Positions 43,395 to 52,504 of a DNA stretch of 64,000 bases are shown here, piece after piece; the first letter of the stretch is position 1, and the number at the start of each line of letters is the position of its first letter. Origin of the DNA: Mycobacterium haemophilum DSM 44634 (GTDB lineage: Bacteria; Actinomycetota; Actinomycetes; Mycobacteriales; Mycobacteriaceae); assembly GCF_000340435.2 (NCBI RefSeq), contig NZ_CP011883.2, positions 372,001 through 436,000 on the forward strand, read 5' to 3'. The notes beneath the pieces are model-generated. The model saw only the letters and a program-made list of their open reading frames with translations, was not told where the DNA came from and did not search any database. A program made the position numbers and the translations under genes.

Positions 43395-43714
43395 ACCGTG
43401 GCGAGCTCTGGACCGTTTCGGGGGGCGTCTATGCGGCCAAGCCTCGTCCGGCGATCATTGTTCAGGACGACCTGTTCACCGCAACGGAATCGGTCGTCGT
43501 CATCCCGCTGACCACGACAGCGGTGGCTGGCGTGGCAATAGCGCGAATCGCGGTCCCGACGACAACTGGCATCGCCGAGCCCAGCTTCGCCATGGTCGAC
43601 AAGATCACGACAGTCCGCCGTTCAAACCTCGGAGCGCGGGTCGGTCGCGTGTCCACCACGCTCATGGCAGACATCGAACGGTCGCTCATGGTGTTCCTTG
43701 GCTTGGCCTCCTGA
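43391..43714 (+). CDS. mazF: MazF-family endoribonuclease toxin
   Basis: A 107-residue PemK/MazF toxin that would cleave mRNA at short motifs. N-terminal NRGELWTVSGGVYAAKPRPAIIVQDD holds the conserved RG-E-W and the KPRPAIIVQ strand; SVVVIPLTT, then PSFAMVDKITTVRRSNLGARVGRVS completes the fold. It appears intact. It is coupled to mazE by a 4-base overlap. Confidence 0.88.
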   Translation: MNRGELWTVSGGVYAAKPRPAIIVQDDLFTATESVVVIPLTTTAVAGVAIARIAVPTTTGIAEPSFAMVDKITTVRRSNLGARVGRVSTTLMADIERSLMVFLGLAS

Positions 43715-43772
43715 GGATTGCTCGTCACATCATGCCCGACTGACTGCCGTCCTGACACCGTCAAATCGGTCG

Positions 43773-46427
43773 TCAGCGCTTGCCCGGCGGTCGTGCGCTC
43801 CGTGCGATGCCCAGCCCTTTGGCGGGCGCGGTCGGCGGAGCCGGGTCGCCATCGGCGTGGTCGGACGGCTCCGGTTCCGGCTCGGCGGGCCTGGCAGCTT
43901 CGGCTGGGGCAGGGCTCTTTTTCGCGCCGGGTCGCTTGGCGCCGGCGGCCATCCCGAGCCCCTTGGCGGGCGCCGCGGGCGACTGGGCTTGCGGTGCCGC
44001 CTTTTTGGCGCCGGGCTTTTTGGCGCCGCCGGCGATGCCCAGTCCCTTGGCCGGCGCGGCGGGTGGCGCGGCCTGAGTCACCTGCTGCGGCGCCGGTGTC
44101 TCAGCGGGTGCCTCGGTGGGCTCTTTCGCGGGTGCGGTCGGGGCAGCCGCGGCAGCCTTGGGACCCGCTTTGGAACCAGCCTTGGCGGCCGCTTTGGCGG
44201 CCGTGCCCTTCGCCGGCAGCGTCGCCTTGTCGTAGTCGAGCGAGCCGAGCAGCACCTGGGCCACATCAAGCACCTCAGGAAGAGGCCGGTCGCTGCCGGC
44301 TTCTTCTTGCCGGTCATTGACACCGTCGGTGACCATCACTCGGCAGAACGGGCAGGCGGTCGCGATGGTGGCGGCGTTGGTGGCCAGCGCCTCGTCGACG
44401 CGTTCGTGGTTGATCCGCTTGCCGATGTGCTCTTCCATCCACATCCGCGCGCCGCCCGCGCCGCAGCAGAAGCTGCGCTCGGCGTGCCGAGGCATCTCGG
44501 TGAGGTTGGCTCCCGCAGCCCCGATCAGCTCGCGCGGTGCCTCGTACACCTTGTTGTGCCGGCCCAGATAGCACGGGTCGTGATAGGTGATGTCTTGAGA
44601 CACCGGGGTGACCGGGACCAGCTTTTTGTCGCGCACCAGCCGGTTGAGCAACTGGGTGTGGTGCAGCACAGTGTAGTTGGCGCCCAGCTGCCGATATTCC
44701 TTGCCGATGGTGTTGAAGCAGTGCGGGCAGCTGACGACGATCTTGCGGTCGACGGTCTCTACCCCCTCGAACAGCCCGTCCAAGGTCTCGACGGCCTGAG
44801 CGGCTAGCTGCTGGAACAGGAACTCGTTGCCCGAGCGGCGCGCGGAGTCGCCGTTGCAGCTTTCGCCGGTGCCCAGCACCAGGTACTTCACCCCGGCGAT
44901 GGCCAGCAGTTCGGCGACGGCTTTGGTGGTCTTTTTGGCTTTGTCGTCATAGGCGCCGGCGCAGCCGACCCAGAACAGGTATTCGTAGCCGTCGAAGCTG
45001 TCAACGTCCTGCCCGTAGACCGGGACGTCGAAATCGACCTCGTCGATCCAGTTGGTCCGATCGCCGGCGTTCTGCCCCCACGGGTTGCCCTTAGTTTCTA
45101 GGTTCTTGAACAACGTGGACAGCTCGGAGGGAAACTCCGACTCCATCATCACTTGGTAGCGCCGCATATCAATAATGTGATCAACGTGCTCAATATCAAC
45201 TGGGCACTGCTCGACGCAGGCGCCGCAGCTCACGCATGACCACAGCACGTCGGGATCGATGACTCCGCCCTGTTCGGCAGTGCCGACCAACGGGCGGGCC
45301 GCCTGCTCGGGCCCGTGTCCGGGCACCCGGCCGAACCCGGATTCCGGCACATGGTGGCCCTCCTGTGCGGTGGTCTCCAGGTCGAGACCCTGCAGCGCGT
45401 CGGCAGGTTTCTCCCCCAGGATGTAGGGCGCCTTGGCCATCCAGTGGTCGCGCAGGTCCATGATGACGAGCTTGGGCGACAAGGGTTTGCCGGTATTCCA
45501 GGCCGGACACTGCGACTGGCAGCGCCCGCACTCGGTGCAGGTGGCGAAGTCGAGCATGGCCTTCCAAGTGAAATCCTCGATCTTGCCGCGACCGAAAACC
45601 GCGTCCTCGCTAGGATCTTCGAAGTTGATCGGCTCACCGCCCGATTCCATCGGCAGCAGTGGGCCCAGCCCGTCGGGCAGCCGCTTGAAGGTGACGTTGA
45701 TCGGCGCCAGGAAGATGTGCAGGTGCTTGGAGTGCAGCACAATCAGCAGGAAGGCCAGCATGACGCCGATGTGCAGCATCAGCGCAACGGTCTCGATGAT
45801 CTCGTTGGCGCCCTGACCCAACGGATGCAGCAGGGCGGCCATGGCGTGCGAGAAGAAGGCGCCGCCGCCGTAAGGGAACTCGTCGCCGAGCGCATTGACC
45901 GACGCCCCGCGGAAAATGGCATACGTCCAGATGACGTTGAAGATCATGAACAGGATCAGCCACGCACCGCCGGTGTGTGAGCCGTAGAAGCGGGACTTGC
46001 GGCCGTATTCCTTTGGCTTGCTGCGCATGCGGATGATCGCGAACGTGACGATGCCGGTCAGCACGGCCAGTGCAAAGAAGTCCTGCAGAAAGCCCAGCGC
46101 GTTCCAGCGGCCGATGATCGGGAGGTGGAAATTCGGCTGGAACAGCACGCCGTAGGCCTCGATGTAGACCGTAAGCAAGATGAAGAAGCCCCACATGGTG
46201 AAGAAGTGCGCCAAACCTGGCAGTGACCACCGCAACAGCCGTCGTTGTCCGAAAACCTCGGCGATTTGCGTCCAGATGCGGGTGCCTAGCTCGTCGGTGC
46301 GCCCGCTGGCCGGTTGGCCGGACATGATCAGCTTGTACAGCCACAAGACGCGCCGTGCCGCGAACAGCAGTACGACCGCGGTCATGCTCAGGCCCAGCAC
46401 CATTCTGATCAGCGTCTGCGTGGTCAC
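43773..46427 (-). CDS. Membrane-bound Fe-S oxidoreductase (Rv0338c-like)
   Basis: An 884-residue protein combining a multi-helix cytochrome-b/NarI-like N-terminus (about residues 1-235) with two ferredoxin-type 4Fe-4S clusters (C297, C300, C303, C307; C398, C401, C404, C408) and a C-terminal pair of CCG domains ([40 protein letters not shown]), as in heterodisulfide-reductase/glycolate oxidase GlpC-like enzymes. It likely transfers electrons from the quinone pool to an unknown acceptor. The last ~130 residues are Lys/Ala/Pro-rich with three related repeats starting KGLG(I/M)A. It starts at GTG 46427 with a GGGAG site. Confidence 0.9.
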   Translation of the reverse strand: MTTQTLIRMVLGLSMTAVVLLFAARRVLWLYKLIMSGQPASGRTDELGTRIWTQIAEVFGQRRLLRWSLPGLAHFFTMWGFFILLTVYIEAYGVLFQPNFHLPIIGRWNALGFLQDFFALAVLTGIVTFAIIRMRSKPKEYGRKSRFYGSHTGGAWLILFMIFNVIWTYAIFRGASVNALGDEFPYGGGAFFSHAMAALLHPLGQGANEIIETVALMLHIGVMLAFLLIVLHSKHLHIFLAPINVTFKRLPDGLGPLLPMESGGEPINFEDPSEDAVFGRGKIEDFTWKAMLDFATCTECGRCQSQCPAWNTGKPLSPKLVIMDLRDHWMAKAPYILGEKPADALQGLDLETTAQEGHHVPESGFGRVPGHGPEQAARPLVGTAEQGGVIDPDVLWSCVSCGACVEQCPVDIEHVDHIIDMRRYQVMMESEFPSELSTLFKNLETKGNPWGQNAGDRTNWIDEVDFDVPVYGQDVDSFDGYEYLFWVGCAGAYDDKAKKTTKAVAELLAIAGVKYLVLGTGESCNGDSARRSGNEFLFQQLAAQAVETLDGLFEGVETVDRKIVVSCPHCFNTIGKEYRQLGANYTVLHHTQLLNRLVRDKKLVPVTPVSQDITYHDPCYLGRHNKVYEAPRELIGAAGANLTEMPRHAERSFCCGAGGARMWMEEHIGKRINHERVDEALATNAATIATACPFCRVMVTDGVNDRQEEAGSDRPLPEVLDVAQVLLGSLDYDKATLPAKGTAAKAAAKAGSKAGPKAAAAAPTAPAKEPTEAPAETPAPQQVTQAAPPAAPAKGLGIAGGAKKPGAKKAAPQAQSPAAPAKGLGMAAGAKRPGAKKSPAPAEAARPAEPEPEPSDHADGDPAPPTAPAKGLGIARSARPPGKR

Positions 46428-46666
46428 AGAAGGTATCTCCCATGCATAGTTACTTCGGCATTACTGCACCGGACCAGTCGATCTCAGTAGCAGGCAATGT
46501 CAGTACGGGCGCCGTTGTTGCTTGCTTTGGCCTGCTCATAGTGACATCTGTGCAAGTTTCAACGCGAGAAAGGCAACCCTAAGTTGCCCATTATGGTGGC
46601 GACTTCGCGTCGGTGCTTATCGAGCATAGGCGCGGGGAGTTTGACGGGTCCAACGTTGCATGTGCG

Positions 46667-48442
46667 TTAGCGCCTAAACGGGGGCTCAAAGAGTGGTTCA
46701 CGCCGGGTGGGCCGGATGGGCGTTTCCGATGTTGTTGGTTGCGAGGTCGTCGGCGGCGGTGCAGTGGTCGTCACCGGTGACGACGTGGTCGGAGTGGTCG
46801 TTGCCGGCTGGCTGGTGGTCGTGGTTATGGTCGTGGCCGGTGTGGTTGTCGTCGTTGTAGCGGGCTGGCTAGATGTTGTGGTCGCTGGCCCGCTCGTGCT
46901 GGTGATGGTGGTGGGCGGCGGCGGGATCACCGTCACGGTAGGGCTGTTGTTCGGCCCGGTCATGGTCACGGTCTGCGACGGCGGCGGTGGTGCTGGTTCG
47001 GTGGTCGTGGGAATGGCGGGCTTGTTTTTGCCGTGGCCCACGTTCACCGCCAGCAACACGGCTGCCAGCACGGCTGCGCCCGCGGCCCCCACCCCGAAGA
47101 TCAGGACCGTGCGTTTGTACCACGGCAGCGGTGCGGTTTCGGCCGCATAGCGCTGGTCGTCTGGATAGCCGAATCCCGTTGTCTCCCTGTTATACTCGTC
47201 GGCGACATCGGGGCCTGTGTAGGGTATCGGTTCGTCTACGTTAGCGGCTTCCTGTGACCAAGCCAGGGCTCGGTACGTAGCCGATTTGTCGTCGCCAGCG
47301 GTCTGGGCGGCCCATGCCGATGGGCTCATCTCGGTTGGCGGGGCGACCAAGTCGGTGGGCGCGTCGATGCCGCCGACCATGGTGGTCGGCATGCCCGATA
47401 ACGATTGCTGCTGACCGAGCACCGCCGCACCGATGGCGGCGCTGAGCGCGGGCTGCGATGTAGTCAAGATGGGCACCTGCAAGCGCTCCGCCAATCGTGC
47501 GGTCAGCAGCGGGATGCTTGCGCCACCGCCGACGGTCGCGGCGGCGGCCAGGTTGCCTCGCGGAATCCCGTTGCGCTGCAACGTCTCTTCGACGGTGCTG
47601 ATGAAGTGGTCCAGTGGCCCAGCGACAAGTTGCTCAAACTCTGTGCGAGACAGCCGAATATCGGTGTTGGGTCCCAATGATCCGGCACGAATGGTGGTCG
47701 CTGCGGCCGCAGACAACTCTTCCTTGGCGCGCCGACATTCGACCAGCAGGCTGGTCAGCGACCCCATGCGTGCGGTGCTGGCGAGCTCGGTGGTGTTGGC
47801 ATCCGGGCCGCCCGCCCGCAGCCACGTCAGGATGAGCTGATCGATCGCGTCACCGGAGAGCTCGGCGGTGCGGACCGTGTGACCGATCTGCTGAAAGTTG
47901 GACCCGGCATTCGATCCCACGTTGACCAAAGTGACGCTGGCGCCGCTAGCGCCAACGTCGCACAAAGCGACAACGCCGTCTGTCGGGAATCCCGGTTTGG
48001 CGTACAGCGCTGCGAGCGCGGCCTTAGCGTCGGAGATCATCAGGGCAGGCGCGCCGTCGGACGCCAGGGCTGGCTGGGCGACCAACGCCTCACGCAGCGC
48101 CATGAACTGACCGTCGGACCAATAGGCGGGGATCGCTATAGCGACCGGTGTCCCGCGCCCGACGGTGCGCGCCAATGCATCGAGCGCCGCTACCGTCGCC
48201 GCTTCGCCGAGGTACTTCGTCCCGTCGGCCGCCACCAACGGAGCCCGGTCCCCGACCCGTTCGACAAATCCCCGCAACGCCAGTCCGGGCTCTGTCAGGC
48301 TCGGGTTTTCCTCCGGCAGACCGACTTCGGCGGGCCGATGATCGAACAGTGTCAAAACGGATCTGCGGCTCACCGGCGCGTTGCCTACCCGGGCCGCGAC
48401 CAGGTTGGCCGCCCCGATCGACAAGCCGAGTGACTCGCTCAC
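46667..48442 (-). CDS. Degenerate Hsp70-like membrane protein with Thr/Pro-rich tail
   Basis: A 591-residue paralogue of the 11931 protein. The N-terminal domain has LGLSIGAANLVAARV (phosphate-1 with Ser for Asp), VVALCDVGASGASVTLV (phosphate-2) and TVGGGASIPLLTARLAERL (adenosine motif). The membrane helix is near 446-468 (LIFGVGAAGAAVLAAVLLAV). The tail is Thr/Pro-rich, with TTTTTTPATTITTTTSQPATT-like stretches, ending PLFEPPFRR. It lacks the LHVP ending. It starts at GTG 48442. The tail is likely outside the membrane and may be glycosylated; this is inference. Confidence 0.88.
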   Translation of the reverse strand: MSESLGLSIGAANLVAARVGNAPVSRRSVLTLFDHRPAEVGLPEENPSLTEPGLALRGFVERVGDRAPLVAADGTKYLGEAATVAALDALARTVGRGTPVAIAIPAYWSDGQFMALREALVAQPALASDGAPALMISDAKAALAALYAKPGFPTDGVVALCDVGASGASVTLVNVGSNAGSNFQQIGHTVRTAELSGDAIDQLILTWLRAGGPDANTTELASTARMGSLTSLLVECRRAKEELSAAAATTIRAGSLGPNTDIRLSRTEFEQLVAGPLDHFISTVEETLQRNGIPRGNLAAAATVGGGASIPLLTARLAERLQVPILTTSQPALSAAIGAAVLGQQQSLSGMPTTMVGGIDAPTDLVAPPTEMSPSAWAAQTAGDDKSATYRALAWSQEAANVDEPIPYTGPDVADEYNRETTGFGYPDDQRYAAETAPLPWYKRTVLIFGVGAAGAAVLAAVLLAVNVGHGKNKPAIPTTTEPAPPPPSQTVTMTGPNNSPTVTVIPPPPTTITSTSGPATTTSSQPATTTTTTPATTITTTTSQPATTTPTTSSPVTTTAPPPTTSQPTTSETPIRPTRREPLFEPPFRR

Positions 48443-48591
48443 ATCCGGTACCCCTGTGTTCGTTGTTTGCTGGTGGTCGGCGTGGTGTGCTACGGCTGCC
48501 GATCGTATCGGCCAGGGCCCGGTGCCAGTCCCGGCCGCGCGGGCGGCTACCGATCGGCGGCTAAACCTTGATCTGGCCGCGACGTGTGCGA

Positions 48592-48849
48592 CTAGCCCAT
48601 GTCGGTGAGGCCAGGCGGCAGGGTAATCACCGTCGGCACCTCAGGAATAGTGATGACCGACGGTAGCGGCGGCAGATGTGGCCGCCGAGGCAGCTGATGC
48701 GTGGGTTGCTGGGTTGGGGGCTGTGGGCGGTGGATCGGATGGTGGGTATCCGCCCCGGCCGACGTTCGCGTACTGCGTCGGCTGGTTGTGAAATCGTCCG
48801 GTGGGCCGTAGCGTGCCACCGCACCGATGGTACTGACACCACCTGTCAA
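48592..48849 (-). CDS. Short Pro/His-rich open frame, possible gene remnant
   Basis: An 85-residue frame ending in HLPPLPSVITIPEVPTVITLPPGLTDMG. The ending looks like the hydrophobic C-terminal tail of the Pro-rich membrane proteins in this window. There is no ribosome site I trust and no domain. It could be a fragment of such a gene or chance in Pro-rich sequence. The rest of 48443-48863 holds nothing else I can support. Confidence 0.3.
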   Translation of the reverse strand: MTGGVSTIGAVARYGPPDDFTTSRRSTRTSAGADTHHPIHRPQPPTQQPTHQLPRRPHLPPLPSVITIPEVPTVITLPPGLTDMG

Positions 48850-48863
48850 CTGCCGCTGTGCGG

Positions 48864-49420
48864 TTAGCCGAGCGGAAACAGCCGACGCGCCTCAGCTGCG
48901 AACTTCGGCGCCGTAGCGGCTAACGCGTCGAGAAGCTGGTGTGCGGTGAAGGATGGGTTCGTCCAAGCGGCCATGAGCCGACAAAGGGCTATATGGGTGG
49001 CATATTCATAGAGGTCAATCTGGTCGAGCAGAAGTCGTCGGGGTGGGATACCTCGATGTTGTATGGTTCGACGGCTTCAGTTGGAAAGCCCGTGTGATCG
49101 GTGGTGACGATGACTTCGGCACGTTCCCTGACCGCTGCAGCGAGCACATGGCGGTCCTTTTCATTGTTCCGCATCGCGTCGATGAGCTCCTGGTACCCGG
49201 TGACTTCGGCGTCAATGAAGTGTTGCCGCATCGTATTGAGCCGCTTATCAGCAAATTCCGCTGCCACACCGAGCTTTTCGACCATGGTGCGACGTGTCTC
49301 AATTAAGGTGTCATGCGACCAGAGGGGCCGATAGATGCCTTCATTAGCTAGCCGCAGCAGCACATCAACGAGTGGATAGCGAGCGAGCACACAAGCGTCC
49401 AACACCACTGGAAACGCCAT
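48864..49420 (-). pseudogene. PIN-domain toxin (VapC-like), frameshifted near the 3' end
   Basis: A PIN ribonuclease. The catalytic acids are present: D8 (VLDAC), E41, D89 (NEKDRHVLAAA) and D108 (TTDHTGFP). After HPDDF (residue 130, about 49030) the frame runs only to an early stop. In the next frame the sequence continues LLDQIDLYEYATHIALCRL...FTAHQLLDALAATAPKFAAEARRLFPLG to a stop at 48864, which matches the usual family ending. A single missing C in the F-L junction explains it. The intact protein would be 185 residues. All four acids precede the break, so the 143-residue product might be partly active. Confidence 0.75.
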
Positions 49421-49433
49421 ACCCGCTTACCTC

Positions 49434-49883
49434 CTACTGCGCCTTGAGGATTGCGGTGATTTCGCCGGCCGAGTCCCGGGTTAGCTCGTCTAGGGCGGCG
49501 TGCCGGTTGGCCCGCGTCTTCTCCTGGTACTCCAGTAGCGCATCGAGGCTGACCTTGCGATGCCGACCTGGCTTCTCAAACGGAATACGGCCTTCTTCGA
49601 GGAGTTTGACCAGCGTCGGACGGGAGATGTTTAACAAGTCGGCTGCCTCCTGGGTGGTCAGCTTCTGCTGTCGCGGTACGAGAGTGATGGCCCTGCCGTG
49701 CGCCATCGCATTCACCACGTTGAACAGTGCCTCACGCACCGGCTCGGGCAGGACAAGCGGACGGCCATTAATGCCGCATACGGAAACCTGCTCACACGCG
49801 AGTGCCTCAACTAGCGGCGTGAGGTCTCTAGGCTCCTCGGGTGGTAGCACGGTCCGTTCTTCAACGGTAAGCATGGCGGACAT
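49434..49883 (-). CDS. Excisionase/MerR-type HTH antitoxin of the PIN toxin
   Basis: A 149-residue protein whose middle is a clear winged HTH of the excisionase type: KLTTQEAADLLNISRPTLVKLLEEGRIPFEKPGRHRKVSLDALLEYQEKTR. The N-terminus is acidic and the C-terminus helical. It is 13 bases upstream of the PIN toxin and reads in the same direction, the usual antitoxin-first order. A second start (MLTVEERTV) is three codons in. It would be stable and probably still represses its own promoter even if the toxin is broken. Confidence 0.85.
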   Translation of the reverse strand: MSAMLTVEERTVLPPEEPRDLTPLVEALACEQVSVCGINGRPLVLPEPVREALFNVVNAMAHGRAITLVPRQQKLTTQEAADLLNISRPTLVKLLEEGRIPFEKPGRHRKVSLDALLEYQEKTRANRHAALDELTRDSAGEITAILKAQ

Positions 49884-49938
49884 ACGCCCAGGTTAAAACG
49901 AAAGAAACGAAAAGTCGAGAACTGGGCCTGACTGGCAC

Positions 49939-50049
49939 GCACAGCGCGCGGAGTTGTTTGATGACGATCTGCGCGACGTTGCCGACAGCCTGGAGGCCGA
50001 CATCAAGTACGCCGCTACGGTCCTATTGCGGTCCCAACCGGCGACGTGA
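49939..50049 (+). pseudogene. Possible 3' remnant of iniC
   Basis: An open piece ending at TGA 50047-50049 encodes AQRAELFDDDLRDVADSLEADIKYAATVLL. It looks like a real helical C-terminus, with no start or upstream body. In M. tuberculosis iniC (dynamin-like) ends just before the convergent lpqJ, exactly as here. The upstream sequence is the PIN/antitoxin module, so iniBAC would have been deleted with only this end left. I infer this mainly from position. Confidence 0.35.
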
Positions 50050-50059
50050 CCCGTGCCGC

Positions 50060-50659
50060 CTAGAACGTGTCGACCTTGTCGATGCTGACGAACATGCCAT
50101 GTCCAGTGCGATTGTTCGTGAACCGGGTGCCATCCGCAGTCGCGTCGATCGTCCAGCCCTGCGCGGCGTAGATCTTGTAGTCGATGGTGACGGTGGGGAT
50201 GGCCCCGAGGTTGCCCAGCACCCACTGCACGGATCCGTTCGCGGTGACGTTGACGCCGTTGGCGTGCTCGCCATCCTGCATAGGGGAGTGGGTGAAAGGT
50301 GCCTCGCACCCGACGCTGGTGGTGCTGATCTGGCAGCGCGTCACTCCGGACTTGGTTTCGATAAAGACATAACCGTTCTGGTCGGGCGGGAGCGGGATCG
50401 CGCCGGCCGGGCCTGCCGGTGCGCTGGGTGGGGCCGCGTTAGGGCTTCTGGTGGTCGGTGGCGTCGACCTGGGTGTGGGGAAGGACGGTTCAGTTGGTCC
50501 CGTTCCCGGCACGGCGACCGGCTTGCCCTCGATGATGGCGACCGGCTTGCCCTCGATGATGGAGCTGCAGCCGTCGATCAGCATAGGACTGGCCAGCACG
50601 GCGGCGAGCAGCAGCGAGCCACCGGCCAGACTCCGCCGTGTCTTTTGCGAAAACCGCAC
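50060..50659 (-). CDS. lpqJ: Lipoprotein LpqJ
   Basis: A 199-residue lipoprotein. The signal peptide is basic then hydrophobic and ends in a lipobox LIDGC (C31). The next residues include a tandem octapeptide, IIEGKPVA twice, followed by a Pro-rich linker (residues ~50-85) and a beta-rich domain with ETKSGVTRCQISTTSVGCEAPF, in which the two cysteines may pair, and WTIDATADGTRFTNNRTGHGMFVSIDKVDTF at the end. It starts at GTG 50659, preceded by GGGGAG. Function unknown; mycobacterial homologues are surface lipoproteins. Confidence 0.85.
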   Translation of the reverse strand: MRFSQKTRRSLAGGSLLLAAVLASPMLIDGCSSIIEGKPVAIIEGKPVAVPGTGPTEPSFPTPRSTPPTTRSPNAAPPSAPAGPAGAIPLPPDQNGYVFIETKSGVTRCQISTTSVGCEAPFTHSPMQDGEHANGVNVTANGSVQWVLGNLGAIPTVTIDYKIYAAQGWTIDATADGTRFTNNRTGHGMFVSIDKVDTF

Positions 50660-50762
50660 GCGCTACTCCCCAAAATTTTGAGACACCGGCAGTCAGGTTA
50701 CGCATGAGGTGACGCAAGTTACTGCGGTGACGCCTTTTTGGAACGGCGCCGATGACAAAGTG

Positions 50763-51060
50763 TTACCGCTGCGGCACGGACCCAGCCGTCATCGCTGCGG
50801 CGCGATGAGCCGCAGCGACGATGCCTTGATAACCGGTGTGCCGGCAGAAGTTCCCGGACAGGCCGGCGCGTATCTGGTCGTCGGTGGGGGCAGGATTGTC
50901 ACGCAGCAATGCGGTCAGTGACATCACGACACCCGGCGTGCAGAAGCCGCATTGCAGCCCGTGGCATTCCCACAACGCCGACTGCACCGCTGACAAGGTG
51001 CCGTCGGGCGACAGCGTATCTGAGCGGTCGGTCGACTGTGACGACCTCGCCAGCGGACGC
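50763..51060 (-). pseudogene. Remnant of a CoxS-type [2Fe-2S] small subunit
   Basis: The C-terminal half of a molybdenum-hydroxylase small subunit is readable: DTLSPDGTLSAVQSALWECHGLQCGFCTPGVVMSL, then GLSGNFCRHTGYQGIVAAA, which carries all four C-terminal cluster cysteines. Upstream the frame breaks; a short piece in another frame (ASAGEVVTVDRPL) could be the preceding part. The plant-type ferredoxin N-terminal domain and the rest of the complex (CoxM, CoxL) are missing. So this is a decayed piece of a CO-dehydrogenase-like locus. Confidence 0.75.
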
Positions 51061-51095
51061 GATATCGACCGGCCGCGGGACGAACCAACGTGATG

Positions 51096-51773
51096 TCAAT
51101 TCACTTTCGGCTCATAGGAATTGGCGGTAAGAGCAGCCACGACGTGGCCGAACATGGTCTGCTTGATGGCGCCCAGGGTGCCGGGGTCCTTGCCGCCGAG
51201 CGGACGAAGCAGGTCGACTGCCGCGGCGGTCACGGCATCCTCGGCCGCCGTGCTGTCGACAATTCCGAGGCCGGCGGCTTCGCCGCCGCCGAACCGGCGC
51301 CCGGTGGTCATCGAAGCGGTCGCTGCCTGGGGAGCAAGTTTGGCTTGGATCAGCGCGGCCATGCCGGGCGTGAACGGGACGCGGATGTCCACTTCGGGAA
51401 AGCAGAAGTAGCCGCGGTCAGCGCGCATAACCCGAAAATCGTGAGCCATGGCCAACATTGCCCCGGCACCGAACGCGTGGCCAACAACGGCCGCTGCAGT
51501 AGGAATGGGCAGCGTGAGGAGGCGAGCCAGGAGTCCCTGCACCCGGCCGACATACCAGTGAGTCTGGTCACCGTGTGCGGACAGCCAGTCCAGGTCCAGC
51601 CCATTGGAATAGAACTTGCCCAGCGCCGTCGTCACCAAGCCGCTGGCACCGCTGGCGATGATCTCATCGAGGCAGGAGTTGATTTCGTCGAGAAAGACAG
51701 GTGTGAACCGGTTTTCGTCATCGCCAAGTTCAAAGATGGCGATCTTTTCATCGTAGTTCAGGCCGATGGTCAT
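51096..51773 (-). CDS. Enoyl-CoA hydratase/isomerase-like protein
   Basis: A 225-residue crotonase-fold protein, shorter than the usual 250-270. The first oxyanion segment is GKFYSNGLDLDWL, the second VVGHAFGAGAMLAMAHDFRVM. FPEVDIRVPFTPGMAALIQAKL aligns to the catalytic region with a Glu in PEV. It resembles the enoyl-CoA isomerase subgroup. The ATG overlaps the stop of the upstream TetR gene as ATGA, so the two are coupled and the regulator probably controls this enzyme. Confidence 0.85.
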   Translation of the reverse strand: MTIGLNYDEKIAIFELGDDENRFTPVFLDEINSCLDEIIASGASGLVTTALGKFYSNGLDLDWLSAHGDQTHWYVGRVQGLLARLLTLPIPTAAAVVGHAFGAGAMLAMAHDFRVMRADRGYFCFPEVDIRVPFTPGMAALIQAKLAPQAATASMTTGRRFGGGEAAGLGIVDSTAAEDAVTAAAVDLLRPLGGKDPGTLGAIKQTMFGHVVAALTANSYEPKVN

Positions 51774-52414
51774 CGGGTTCTTCCTTTCTGCTGTTGGTCA
51801 CTGTGCGGTGGTGGTCCGACCTCGAGAACCGCGCGTACCGCTGCATGGAGATGCTCTCGTGCCGTCGTGTTGCCCAGCCGGTCACGGCGTAGCAGGATCG
51901 CTGTCGGCAGATCGACGATGCATGTCGTGATCGTGTCGACGGCACCGGCGTCTTTGCGGTCCCAGACGGTGACCGCGAGCCGAATCATCAAACCGACCAG
52001 TAATGCGTCGAGATCGCGGAGCTCAACTTCGATCTCGTTGGGCAGGCCCGGTTTGAGCAGTTCTTCCCGGCGCACCGTCAGTAGCAGTCGGGAGGAGTCT
52101 GGATACTGCTCGGCAAAGACGACCGGTGCATCGGCGGCAGCCACCACAGCCTCGACTCCGGCCCGCCGTCCCGACGTCGACAGGGCCTGATCAACCAATG
52201 CGGTTTGCGTCTCCAGGAATCGGTGTCCCGCCCGCAGCCATACCCGACCCATCAGCGCCGCACGCGACGCGAACGTGTGATAGACGGCGCCATTGGAGAC
52301 GCCGATCGCCGCGCTAATCGCACGGATGGTCACCGCGGCCGGCCCAGACGCGACAGCCAACGACTCGGCGGCATCTAGAACCCGATCCGGGTCATGCACA
52401 CGGGGACGAGGCAT
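51770..52414 (-). CDS. TetR-family regulator coupled to an enoyl-CoA hydratase gene
   Basis: A 214-residue TetR repressor. HTH: DPDRVLDAAESLAVASGPAAVTIRAISAAIGVSNGAVYHTFASRAALMG, typical of the family. I start at ATG 52414 (MPRPRVHDPDRV). The frame runs 24 codons further upstream without a better start. The 3' end overlaps the hydratase start by 4 bases. The ligand is unknown, probably an acyl-CoA. The 90 bases before it contain only part of the promoter region. Confidence 0.88.
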   Translation of the reverse strand: MPRPRVHDPDRVLDAAESLAVASGPAAVTIRAISAAIGVSNGAVYHTFASRAALMGRVWLRAGHRFLETQTALVDQALSTSGRRAGVEAVVAAADAPVVFAEQYPDSSRLLLTVRREELLKPGLPNEIEVELRDLDALLVGLMIRLAVTVWDRKDAGAVDTITTCIVDLPTAILLRRDRLGNTTAREHLHAAVRAVLEVGPPPHSDQQQKGRTR

Positions 52415-52504
52415 CGCGCCCCACAGTAACAGAGCGACTGCTCTAGTATCGGTGCACCATTGACGCCGCCACGATGGCGTAGGCAAGAGAGCGCTGTCGC
52501 TAGC

